The notes under the pieces: generated by a model | Database searches by the model: none | The model's input: only the letters and a program-made list of their open reading frames with translations | What the model was told of the DNA's origin: nothing | Program-made: the position numbers and the translations under genes | Shown here: positions 8,522 through 16,610 of the stretch, piece by piece | Position numbering within the stretch: position 1 is the stretch's first letter | Layout: each line of letters begins with the position of its first letter | Source of the DNA: Azotimanducus chitobiosivorans | Lineage (GTDB): Bacteria; Pseudomonadota; Gammaproteobacteria; Pseudomonadales; Azotimanducaceae | Reading direction: 5' to 3' | DNA: 64,000 nucleotides | Assembly: GCA_965200235.1 (NCBI GenBank) | Contig: OZ241339.1 | Coordinates: 1,426,001 to 1,490,000, forward strand

Positions 8522-9694
8522 CTATTGAGTCGCTGGCGACCAAGGCGTTATTTCAGTCATCAGGTCGCTCAAGGCAACCGCCCGTATCTTGCCTGAAAGA
8601 TCATAGGAATGTCGTCCAGCATGGACGACAAAGAGACGCGAAAGCCCGAGATCTTCAGCGGCAATACGCATGGACTTGGTGATGGCAGGCGCGGATGTGC
8701 GCTTGAACTCAAAGCCTTGGCGCTTCATGCCCCTCGTCACAAGTAAATCGAGTTCGGCGCCAGTATGCGTCGCCCAGAAGTAGCATTCATGCGGCCGCAC
8801 GCCGAGTCGTTCAATGACTTGAGACATGGCAAAGCCTTCCCAGGACGCACCAAGCTTTGGATGCGCTTCAAGCTCCCGGAACTCCGTAATACCAAGCAGC
8901 GCGTGAAGCATGCCCGAATCCGAGAGATATATCTTTGGTGATTTGACCTGACGCTTCTTGATGTTCTCGTACCAAGGCTGTAGCTGCCTGACAACCAATG
9001 CCGAGGTCAGAATATCGAGATAGTGGCGAACACTGGCGTTGCTGACACCGAAATTACGCGCGAACTGCGCCGCGTTCCACACTTGTCCGTGATAATGCGC
9101 GAGCATCGTGAAGAAGCGACGCATCGTGCTCGCTCCGACACGAATGCCGAGCTGCGGCAGATCTCTTTCAAGAAAGGTGTCGATAAAGTCCTCTCGCCAA
9201 TCCCAACTCGCGCCATCGCTCGCAGCGAGATAGGCGCGCGGGAAACCTCCGCGCAGCCAGCGTCTGTTCTGGTTGGAAAAACCCACCTCGCGAAGGGAAA
9301 GGCCATTCAATACGTGCGTCGTCAAGCGACCAGCGAGCGTTTCGTTGCCTTGCCGCAACAGCTCGGGAGCAGCGCTGCCGAGCACCAGAAATCTTGCTGG
9401 CAGCGGGCGCCTGTCCGCGAGCACTCGGAGCAGCGCAAACAGGTCTGGCATGCGTTGTATCTCATCAAGAACCACAAGCCCTTTCAGGGGCTCGAGGGCA
9501 AGTTCCGCATCAGCGAGTCTGGCCAAATCGCTCTGCCGCTCCAGATCGAATTGATGAACCGGAGTCTGCCACGAGGCTTTTAGCTGGTCGGCAAGCGTTG
9601 TTTTGCCTACCTGCCTCGCTCCGAGAATAGCTGCCACCGGATACTCTGCGAGCAGCGCACGGAGGCGGGCTAGATGATCGAGTCGTTGAATCAT
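8522..9694 (-). CDS. DUF4143 family AAA ATPase (first of three)
   Basis: A 390-residue protein. The N-terminal AAA_14 domain has Walker A GARQVGKTTL near residue 25 and Walker B LVVLDEIQRMPDL near 75. The middle has a predicted winged helix (NFGVSNASVRHYLDIL) and the C-terminal DUF4143 part has ELDLLVTRGMKRQGFEFK, an E/D...E-x-K pattern reminiscent of a restriction-like nuclease fold. The function of the family is not established. Two paralogues lie at 20351 and 37178. The gene is monocistronic and faces away from the sulfatase; an inverted repeat sits just upstream. Confidence 0.85.
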   Translation of the reverse strand: MIQRLDHLARLRALLAEYPVAAILGARQVGKTTLADQLKASWQTPVHQFDLERQSDLARLADAELALEPLKGLVVLDEIQRMPDLFALLRVLADRRPLPARFLVLGSAAPELLRQGNETLAGRLTTHVLNGLSLREVGFSNQNRRWLRGGFPRAYLAASDGASWDWREDFIDTFLERDLPQLGIRVGASTMRRFFTMLAHYHGQVWNAAQFARNFGVSNASVRHYLDILTSALVVRQLQPWYENIKKRQVKSPKIYLSDSGMLHALLGITEFRELEAHPKLGASWEGFAMSQVIERLGVRPHECYFWATHTGAELDLLVTRGMKRQGFEFKRTSAPAITKSMRIAAEDLGLSRLFVVHAGRHSYDLSGKIRAVALSDLMTEITPWSPATQ

Positions 9695-9707
9695 AGGCGC
9701 ATTCTAC

Positions 9708-9742
9708 CTTGAAAATTGGAATGCTATGTATTATTTTTCAAG
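9708..9742. promoter_or_regulatory. Inverted repeat upstream of the DUF4143 gene
   Basis: Arms CTTGAAAATT and ATTTTTCAAG (9 of 10 complementary) lie 13-48 bases upstream of the DUF4143 start, in an AT-rich gap. A self-regulatory operator is plausible because both paralogues also have short repeats at the same relative place. This is inference from position only. Confidence 0.35.
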
Positions 9743-9839
9743 AAAGAAACATGGACGACACGACGCGACATCAGATTGTCCCATCGCAACTTCTATGCGA
9801 TATTAGATGTGACCAGCCCCCCTTCGGAATACCCTGCTG

Positions 9840-11447
9840 ATGATCAAAAGACTCGTCTCGACAATCTTGCTGCTCGTAGGCGTACACGCGCACGCGAGCG
9901 AACGCCCAAACGTCATCATCATGCTCGCCGACGACCTTGGCTGGGCCGATGTCGGCTATCGCGGCGGCGATATCGACACGCCGAGCCTCGACCGGCTTGC
10001 TTCGGAGGGCGTGGAACTCGGGCGCTTCTACACCACGCCAATTTGCTCGCCGACGCGCGCCGCCTTGATGACCGGACGCAACCCCATTCGCCTCGGCATC
10101 GCTTATGCGGTGATCATGCCCTGGAGCAACAACGGCGTGCATCCCGATGAGCGCTTCCTACCGGAAGCCTTCTTGGATGCGGGCTACCAGACAGCGATGG
10201 TCGGCAAATGGCATTTGGGACATGCGCAGCAAACTTATCATCCGAATGAGCGCGGCTTCGAGCATTTCTACGGTCATCTGCACACCGAGGTCGGCTACTT
10301 CCCGCCGTTTGCCAACCAAGGCGGCAAAGATTTTCAGCGAAACGGCGTGTCCATCGAGGACGACGGCTACGAAACAGATCTCATCGCGCGCGAGGCGAGC
10401 CGCTATATTCGTGAGCGCGACCCCGCACGTCCGTTCTTTCTCTACATGCCGTTCCTCGCGCCGCACACGCCCCTCGAAGCGCCGCCCGAACTGATTGAGA
10501 AATACAAGGACATCGAAACCGACCTGCCGCCTGCGAGAAGCTATTACACCGATGGCACGCGCCGTACTTCGGCGCTGATGATGCGGGAAAGCGCACGCCC
10601 CTTGTACGCCGCCGTGGTCGATGCCATGGACCAAGCGATCGGCCAAGTGCTCGACACCTTGGACGCCGAAGGCATCGCCAAGAACACCCTTGTGCTGTTT
10701 TTCAGCGACAACGGCGGTGCCGCCTACTCGGTCGGCGGCGCCAATAACGCCCCGCTTCGAGGCGGCAAAGGCGAGACCTTCGAAGGCGGCATTCGCGTCG
10801 TCGCCACCATGCGCTGGCCGGAACGCATCGCCAGCGGTGGCCGCATGGACGAGATCATGACGGTGATGGACGTGTTCCCGACGCTCATGGAAGCCGCCGA
10901 TATCGAAGCGGGCGAGCATTTCCCGTGGGACGGCTCAAGCCTGTGGCCCGCAATCGAAACCGGTGCGAGCGCGCCGCGCAGCGACGATGTCTTTTTCGTC
11001 TCGGAAACGCCCATCTACGGGCAGTTCAACTTCACCGTGTTCGATGAGGAATGGAAACTCGTTCAGGAAGTCGAACAGGATCAATTGACGGTGTCGATCA
11101 CCAATCATTTGTTCCGCATCGCCGATGATCCGAACGAATATCACAATCTCGCGGCGGAGCACCCTGACATCGTGCAAGCCTATGCGGACCGCGTGCGCCA
11201 CTGGCGAGCCTTGCATCCGATTCAAGGCACGCGCTCGGCCCTTGTGCCGCCGCCGGGCTGGCGCGCGCCGAAGGACTGGGCGACATACCCGCAAGCCATT
11301 GAAGACCTGCAGCCTGACGCCGCCTTCGGCATGCCGCCATCCACGGTCATCAAGCACTTGCTGGACATGCAGCACGGCGAGCGCGGACGCCTTGTCTACG
11401 ACTGCGAAACGCGCTGGTATCTCGCGGGGCTGTGTACCAAGAACTAG
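9840..11447 (+). CDS. Secreted type I sulfatase
   Basis: A 535-residue sulfatase with an N-terminal signal peptide (about residues 1-20, ending HAHAS). NVIIMLADDLGWADVGY supplies the calcium-binding aspartates at 31-32. The formylglycine motif CSPTR is at 69-73, the cysteine form needing a formylglycine-generating enzyme. Downstream GKWHLGH is also diagnostic. It hydrolyses sulfate esters, probably on polysaccharide, in the periplasm or outside the cell. Together with the fucose cluster 40 kb away it suggests use of sulfated, fucose-rich glycans. Its stop codon TAG belongs to the CTAG target of a mobile element. Confidence 0.9.
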   Translation: MIKRLVSTILLLVGVHAHASERPNVIIMLADDLGWADVGYRGGDIDTPSLDRLASEGVELGRFYTTPICSPTRAALMTGRNPIRLGIAYAVIMPWSNNGVHPDERFLPEAFLDAGYQTAMVGKWHLGHAQQTYHPNERGFEHFYGHLHTEVGYFPPFANQGGKDFQRNGVSIEDDGYETDLIAREASRYIRERDPARPFFLYMPFLAPHTPLEAPPELIEKYKDIETDLPPARSYYTDGTRRTSALMMRESARPLYAAVVDAMDQAIGQVLDTLDAEGIAKNTLVLFFSDNGGAAYSVGGANNAPLRGGKGETFEGGIRVVATMRWPERIASGGRMDEIMTVMDVFPTLMEAADIEAGEHFPWDGSSLWPAIETGASAPRSDDVFFVSETPIYGQFNFTVFDEEWKLVQEVEQDQLTVSITNHLFRIADDPNEYHNLAAEHPDIVQAYADRVRHWRALHPIQGTRSALVPPPGWRAPKDWATYPQAIEDLQPDAAFGMPPSTVIKHLLDMQHGERGRLVYDCETRWYLAGLCTKN

Positions 11448-11690
11448 GGCGTGTTCACACTATGCCCGCCGATGCTGTTGTCCCCTGAGCAAGAGCCGAA
11501 AAAGGTGAATCACATGCCCCAAACGGGTCGCTCCGGCTCTTGCTCAGGAGACAACCCTTCGGGCCGGCCCCGTTTTTCGCCAGCCTTCGTTCTCGCTCGC
11601 TCATGGGGGGTAAGCCCCACAGCGCTCGCTCGGTCTTGTCTGGCGGAAAACGGGCCTCGGCAGCATCGGCGGGCATAGTGTGAATACGCC
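11448..11690. mobile_element. MITE-like palindromic element, family 1, copy a
   Basis: A 243-bp non-coding element with terminal inverted repeats GGCGTGTTCACACTATGCC, one mismatch on the right, flanked by a 4-bp duplication CTAG at 11444-11447 and 11691-11694. Inside are two nested hairpins, one with arms around GCAAGAGCCG and one GC-rich pair around CCGTTTTTCG and CGGAAAACGG. The second copy at 47480-47616 has only the first hairpin. CTAG fits the YTAR target of IS5-group transposases. The left CTAG contains the sulfatase stop codon, so the gene stays intact. Confidence 0.88.
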
Positions 11691-11752
11691 CTAGCAAAAG
11701 CATGCACGAGACGCTGCGCGCCAGGAGAGCGGACAGAAATGGAGATCATCGA

Positions 11753-12150
11753 GTGACTCGCAACGTCCGGGATCTCGCTACGAAGCGCCACAATCCTTGC
11801 TCACGTCTGCGCACCTTCGCGGGCATGTGCCTGATGTTCGCTTTCGTCAGCCAAGGTGCCAATGCCAACAGGCTGGCACTTGAAGCCGACCCGAATCCGA
11901 GCACGACGGGCGACTACAGCCTGACCTGGACGCCCTTGGGCACCAACTACAAAACGTTCACCCTCTACGAATGCCAAGGCGATGCCGCATCGTGCACGTC
12001 TTTCGGGAGCTATACGGCAAATGGAGTAAGGCTCTCAATAACGAATGGGAGGACTTTTTTGGGAAGGTAGACGACCCCACGCAAGAACAGATACTGAGGA
12101 AACTGGACGAACTGAGAGGTTCGCCAAGATTCCCGAGCACTCATCAATGA
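11753..12150 (+). pseudogene. RHS-type polymorphic toxin, N-terminus joined to toxin tail
   Basis: A GTG at 11753 with GGAG 8 bases upstream opens a secreted protein: a signal-like hydrophobic stretch (FAGMCLMFAFVSQGANA), then a fibronectin-like start with LEADPNPSTTGDYSLTW. Near 12010 the reading frame loses meaning. Another frame then continues as LYGKWSKALNNEWEDFF up to the stop at 12150, and it matches the toxin tail at 12860-12974 (RQWSKALNDEWKKFF). The simplest reading is a large internal deletion plus frameshift in an RHS or SitA6-like toxin gene, leaving only its two ends. Confidence 0.65.
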
Positions 12151-12196
12151 GAACTGCGCCGTTTGCGGGGCGCCAGATTGTTTCCCGCACGGCGAT

Positions 12197-12706
12197 ATGC
12201 GTGCGTTGCTTGAGCCTATAGGGACTCAGTGGCCTGATCTGATAGGCACGGGTAGCCGCGTGGGAGTACTTGTGGCATCAGGTCGGTTCTTGAACGCCCT
12301 TCGCTCATTCGAGGTGCGTGTCGAGACCGGCGGCCGCGTGGAGTTCGACGAGCCGGGTCCGAAGCGCCTGTCGCTCGCCGACGCGTCGGAGTACTACTGG
12401 GTGGATGGCGAACAGCACTTGGCTGCGAAGATGGATTTCAAGGCGAGTGGTTTCGTTGGGGTAAAGCACTGTGAAGCGTGTGGTGAACGTTCACATGACA
12501 TCAAATCCTCGAGACGTAACGAAGAACTATATGTGTTTGATTATGAAGCAATTTCAGGGTTGGATTTGTTCTCCACCGACATGAATCCCGACGTATTCTT
12601 CTGCACCGAACGCGTGCTGGAATGCTGCCGCGAGCACCGGCCGACCAACGTGGCCATCAAGCCAGTGGGGGAAGGCTGGCGTGCGAAGTCGATTAAGTTC
12701 TGGTAG
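12197..12706 (+). pseudogene. Double-CXXCG immunity protein, copy A, N-terminus lost
   Basis: The open frame from 12197 gives 169 residues matching copy B (12977-13621) from its residue 46 onward. The matching N-terminal codons, including the first CxxCG (NCAVCGAPDCFPHGDMR), can be read upstream from about 12149, but a stop precedes them and no start codon remains. The toxin stop and the immunity start were therefore probably lost together in a deletion. The second motif CEACGERSHDIK and the terminal IKFW are kept. The family is the SitI6-type, Myxococcus-paralogue double-CXXCG immunity proteins. Confidence 0.7.
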
Positions 12707-12738
12707 CGGAGAGACGTTGAGACCGGAAAGAGGCATCC

Positions 12739-12974
12739 ATGACAAAGCCGGAGGCCCACCAAGACCTGCCGAGGAAGTTTAGGATGAATTTCGCATTAAC
12801 ATTGACGATCAGAAGTACGGGCGTTGCGCGGAGCGGCATCCACACCGACAGTGGAGCAAAGCGCTCAATGACGAATGGAAAAAGTTCTTTGATGCGGAAT
12901 CTCCACGCTCTCGTGAAGAGATACTGGACAAGCTCCGGGATTTGTTAGACACAGGGAACTTCCGGTCGGGCTAA
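12739..12974 (+). pseudogene. SitA6-like toxin C-terminal remnant with frameshift
   Basis: An ATG at 12739 reads MTKPEAHQDLPRKFR. The match then moves to another frame at about 12783, as DEFRINIDDQKYGRCAERH and WSKALNDEWKKFFDAE, down to the stop at 12974. AHQDLPRKF followed by a WSKAxNDEWxxFF tail is the pattern of the AHH/DUF2380 toxin tips paired with double-CXXCG immunity proteins. The immunity gene follows after 2 bases. The toxin is broken and has no delivery domain attached. Confidence 0.6.
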
Positions 12975-12976
12975 GA

Positions 12977-13621
12977 ATGCGCAATTGCTACAGAATCAAA
13001 GACCGTACATTCGATGCGCGCGGCATGCCGTGGATCCAGAGATTCACGGAAGGGGTAGTTCACAACGACAATTGCGCTGCCTGCGGGAAACCTGATTATT
13101 TCCCGCTAGGCGATATGCGCGCGTCCCTCATGGACGGGAAAGGAACTCAATGGCCCGACCTCATAGGCACCGGCTCTCTAACTGGACTGTTCGTGACCTC
13201 AGGCCGATTCGTGGAAGCGCTTCGATCATGTGGCGTGCGGGTGGAGGTGGGTGGCCGCGTGCAAATCAACCCGAAGGTCCCGAAGCGCCTGTCACTGGCG
13301 GATGCCCCTGAATACTACTGGGTGGATGGTGAGAAGCACTTGGCGGCGAAGATGGACTATGAAGCGAGCGGATTTGTGGGTACGAAGTATTGCGCAGCGT
13401 GTGGTGGGCGCTCATATGACATTAAAGCTACGAAAGACCTCAAGTTCGTATTCGACTACGATGCATCGTCAGGACTGGACCTCTTCACAACTGACATGAA
13501 TCCGCGAGCATTCTTCTGCACTGAACGCGTCCTCGAATGCGCACGCGAATATCTGCCGACGAATGTTGCCATCACGCGCGTGGAGGACGGGCAATGGGCG
13601 AAGCCGATAAAGTTCTGGTAG
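12977..13621 (+). CDS. SitI6-like double-CXXCG immunity protein, copy B (intact)
   Basis: A 214-residue cytoplasmic protein with CAACG at about 33-37 and a second CAACGG near 138, the two zinc-knuckle-like motifs that define the family. Its ends are MRNCYRIKDRTF and KPIKFW. Family members in Myxococcus neutralise SitA6-type toxins exchanged between neighbouring cells. It lies directly after a broken toxin tail, so it is now an orphan. It is the only complete copy of four in 3 kb and could still protect against incoming related toxins. Confidence 0.8.
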   Translation: MRNCYRIKDRTFDARGMPWIQRFTEGVVHNDNCAACGKPDYFPLGDMRASLMDGKGTQWPDLIGTGSLTGLFVTSGRFVEALRSCGVRVEVGGRVQINPKVPKRLSLADAPEYYWVDGEKHLAAKMDYEASGFVGTKYCAACGGRSYDIKATKDLKFVFDYDASSGLDLFTTDMNPRAFFCTERVLECAREYLPTNVAITRVEDGQWAKPIKFW

Positions 13622-13645
13622 CGAGATGAAATCCGGAAATGGCGC

Positions 13646-13953
13646 GTGTCACCGATTGCTAACCAACTCACAGGGACGGGCTTGAGCGAGCTAGGTCGGC
13701 GGCCCGCGACCAAGCATCGCACCGAGGTGTCGCACAGCGGACTGGTCGACCATGCGCAAGTTGACAAGGCGCTCGCCGGACACAAGCATCTCGACCGTAC
13801 TGGCTTCGCACACATGGGCGGGCGGCTCCACGACCCGCGCATCGGGCGCTTCTTGATCCCCGACCCCGTCGTCTCGGGTCCCTCGTCGGTGAAGAAACGG
13901 CGCAGAAGCTCATTGACGATCTTAGCGATGCCCTCAAGAAATCTGGAGGTTAA
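13646..13953 (+). pseudogene. RHS core remnant plus displaced toxin tail
   Basis: The frame from 13646 ends in HKHLDRTGFAHMGGRLHD and PRIGRFLIPDPVVS, the signature just upstream of the variable tip in RHS/YD-repeat proteins. After a one-base slip near 13890 another frame reads EETAQKLIDDLSDALKKSGG to the stop at 13953. The tip between core and tail is missing. The next gene starts 2 bases later, where an immunity gene is expected. The toxin body is lost. Confidence 0.7.
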
Positions 13954-13955
13954 CC

Positions 13956-14980
13956 ATGGCGGAAAATGTAGCTTGGGGACGATGGAGTGATGACCTGTGC
14001 AGGATGCTGATCAAAAAGATTCCAGAACTGGATGGCGCGTACCAGAGAGAGATGAGGCATCGGAGCCATCAGACAATACCCACCCTCGACACCTTTGAGA
14101 ACATGCTGAGAGGCTATATCACTGATATGGAGACATCCGAAAAGGACCCGCACAAACTCGGCACGGTGCTCGATTTGCTTGAGTCAATGTGCTCGAATGA
14201 TGATGTCCGTGTTCAAGATGTCGCAGCAGCGGCCTTTCTAAGAAGGGCTGAATGGAACGAGAATTGGCTGGAATTGATATCTCCGCACTTGGGTTCTAAG
14301 TCAAGGCAGGCGCTTAGAAATTTGATACGGACGCACAATCAATGGAACCAACGAGTCAACGCCAAGTTGTTCGAGGTTTTTCCCGATCTTCAGGATACTT
14401 ACCTGAGAGAATTTAAGTCTCGGCGCGATGAGGAGCCCGGTCCTCATACGGTATATGGTGAACTGCTACTGCCGTTGATCAGGAATCTCTTGGAATCCAG
14501 AGATCAACCACACATGCTCAAAAAGGCGTTCAATCTTTTGGAAACCATGTGTGGGGACAAAGATGTGAAAGTGCAGGAGGTCGCGGTGGTTACTGTTCTA
14601 GAGGGGCTGGAATGGAACCCTGAATGGCGCGAATTGATGAAACCTTATATAGTACTCCATCAAACTAATAATGCCGGATCAGTGGCTGCGGGCAGGTTCC
14701 GTGCAAGGCGCGTCGCGCAGGGAATACCCCGCCGTATTTCCAAGCGGCGCAACGCCGCACGGGGCCTGCCCGCAGCCACCCGAAGGGCGCGCCCACAAGC
14801 GCCCATCTGCCGCGTTGCGGCCCTTGGCAATATACCTGATATTCCCTGCGGGCCGCGCCTTGCATCTGGGCGCTCGTGGGTGCGCTGATCCGGCATTATT
14901 AGTTTGATGGAGTACTAGGGCCTCTTACAAAGGAAGCACTGCATAAAATGGCTCTATGGAGTGGGGAAATGCCGGACTGA
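13956..14980 (+). pseudogene. Two-repeat immunity-like protein interrupted by a MITE
   Basis: The gene starts 2 bases after an RHS toxin tail, the classical place for an immunity gene. It has two similar halves: LDLLESMCSNDDVRVQDVAA with LISPHLGSKSRQALRNL in the first, NLLETMCGDKDVKVQEVAV with LMKPYI in the second. The frame runs into the element at 14653 and would end in it at 14888 with a foreign arginine-rich tail. Removing 14653-14918 rejoins the frame as MKPYIGPLTKEALHKM and a stop at 14978-14980, matching the end of the first half. The fold may be helical repeats. The family was not recognised. Confidence 0.75.
14653..14914. mobile_element. MITE-like palindromic element, family 2, copy a
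   Basis: A 262-bp element whose ends are TACTCCATCAAACTAA and its complement, flanked by ATAG (14649-14652) and CTAG (14915-14918), a 4-bp duplication with one mismatch. GC-rich nested palindromes fill the inside. It is homologous to 42964-43266. All six frames can be read only as arginine-rich noise; no transposase is encoded. It sits inside the immunity-like gene. Confidence 0.88.
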
Positions 14981-15070
14981 TGAAGGAGGGTCGATCAAAG
15001 CTCACACGTCAGCAACAGCACCATAAGCCACACCGACCTATTTGGTCTCTGATTTAGGCTCGAGCCGCAC

Positions 15071-15139
15071 TGCCCAACAAATGTCGCCATCGCGCGCGTG
15101 GAGGACGGGGAATGGGCGAAGCCGATAAAGTTCTGGTAG
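15071..15139 (+). pseudogene. Immunity family remnant, copy C (last 22 codons)
   Basis: The 69 bases read CPTNVAIARVEDGEWAKPIK then FW and a stop, nearly identical to the end of the intact copy B. Nothing upstream continues the match. It is a third, almost erased, copy of the double-CXXCG immunity gene. Confidence 0.65.
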
Positions 15140-15180
15140 CTGCCGGTGAATGAACGAGATGCGGGGTTCGCCCAACTTCC

Positions 15181-15318
15181 AGAGCGTTCTTCTGCACCGA
15201 GCGCGTTTTGGAGTGCTGCCGCGAGCACCGGTCAGCGAACATCCGTATCAATCCAGCGGATAAGGATCGGCGCACGGACAGGTCCGGAAAGGTCCCGCGA
15301 ACTCCAGACACAACGTAA
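15181..15318 (+). pseudogene. Immunity family remnant, copy D
   Basis: The frame reads RAFFCTERVLECCREHRSAN, matching the region before the C-terminus in copies A and B, then a divergent basic tail to a stop at 15316-15318. It begins abruptly, without start or upstream domain. The order of pieces C and D is inverted relative to the intact gene, which implies at least two separate duplications or a rearrangement. Confidence 0.55.
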
Positions 15319-15419
15319 CGCCTCAATTGCCCAGAGCACCGGCTCTGTGTTCGCTTTCCGTCGAATCTCAGCCGATAGGTTCGCCGGCGATGGATGCCAT
15401 ACCCTCTACAATGGCAGCA

Positions 15420-16610
15420 ATGAACCCTCCAAGCGAACACCTGCGCGTCCAAGTCATTCAGCGCCTCGCGGACGTGCCGCGCGAAGACTGGCAGGCTTGC
15501 GCACAGACTAGCGAATCGCACACGCCGGAGCCGTTCTTGAGCTGGGACTTTCTTGAGGCGCTCGAATCGAGTGGCAGCGCGACCGCGCACACCGGCTGGC
15601 AGCCGCTGCATCTCGGGGTGTTTTCGGAGACAGATCAGCTACTCGCCGCCATGCCGCTCTATCTCAAGAACCATTCGCAAGGCGAATATGTCTTCGATCA
15701 TGCGTGGGCGGACGCCTTGCACCGCGCAGGCGGACGTTACTACCCGAAGCTGCAATGCAGCGTGCCGTTCACGCCCGCCACTGGCGCGCGGCTGCTTGTT
15801 CGCGAAGACGCCGACGCGGCGACATTGCACGCGCTGATGGTGCGCGCCGCGATCGAGCTTGCCAGCAAAGTCGAGGCGTCGAGCCTGCACATCACCTTCC
15901 CCACCGAATCCGAATGGCAGGCCCTTGGGCGTCTCGGACTCTTGCAGCGCGTCGATCAGCAGTTTCACTGGCAGAACAACGGCTATGCCGGCTTTGACGG
16001 TTTTCTCGCCGAACTGTCTTCAAAGAAGCGCAAGAACATCCGCCGCGAGCGGCGCTCGGTGCAGCAAGCCGGCATTTCTTTTGAGTGGGTCACCGGCAGC
16101 GACCTCAAGGAATCGCACTGGGACTTCTTTTATCGCTGCTATCTCGACACGGGCTCGCGCAAATGGGGCACGCCTTACTTGACAAGGCAGTTCTTTAGCT
16201 TGATTGGCGAGCGTATGGCAGAGCAAGTGCTGCTGATCTTGTGCCGTCGCGGCAATCGCGAAATCGCCGCCGCCATCAACTTTATCGGCGCGCACGCCCT
16301 CTTCGGGCGCAATTGGGGCTGCGTTGAAGACCATGAATTCCTGCACTTCGAAGCCTGCTACTACCAAGCCATCGAGTTCGCCATCGCGCACCGGCTAGCG
16401 CGCGTTGAAGCCGGTGCGCAAGGGGCGCACAAGATCGCCCGCGGCTACGTGCCGAGCCTCACCTACAGCGCGCACTGGGTGGCGCACGAGGGGCTGCGGC
16501 GCGCTTTGCAAGACTACCTCGGACGCGAACGCGAGCATGTGGAGGCGCACTTGCACATGCTCCTTGAGCACGCCCCCTTTCGCAAAGATATTCACCTCGC
16601 GTCATGCTGA
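15420..16610 (+). CDS. GNAT-like acyltransferase, COG3146 family
   Basis: About 396 residues from the ATG at 15420; earlier in-frame starts reach into the immunity remnant. Recognisable pieces are SSKKRKNIRRERRSVQQAGI, YLDTGSRKWGTPYLTRQFF and the end motif GAQGAHKIARGYVP, typical of the peptidoglycan-associated or FemAB-like COG3146 proteins. These probably use an aminoacyl or acyl donor, but the substrate is unknown. The gene overlaps the following ABC transporter gene by 7 bases, so the three genes form one transcript. Confidence 0.75.
   Translation: MNPPSEHLRVQVIQRLADVPREDWQACAQTSESHTPEPFLSWDFLEALESSGSATAHTGWQPLHLGVFSETDQLLAAMPLYLKNHSQGEYVFDHAWADALHRAGGRYYPKLQCSVPFTPATGARLLVREDADAATLHALMVRAAIELASKVEASSLHITFPTESEWQALGRLGLLQRVDQQFHWQNNGYAGFDGFLAELSSKKRKNIRRERRSVQQAGISFEWVTGSDLKESHWDFFYRCYLDTGSRKWGTPYLTRQFFSLIGERMAEQVLLILCRRGNREIAAAINFIGAHALFGRNWGCVEDHEFLHFEACYYQAIEFAIAHRLARVEAGAQGAHKIARGYVPSLTYSAHWVAHEGLRRALQDYLGREREHVEAHLHMLLEHAPFRKDIHLASC

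Noticed and set aside
14660..14907. Several open frames on both strands within the palindromic element.
   Set aside because: They are mirror reads of the same GC-rich hairpin, recur in the other copy at 42964-43266 and have no start site or domain.
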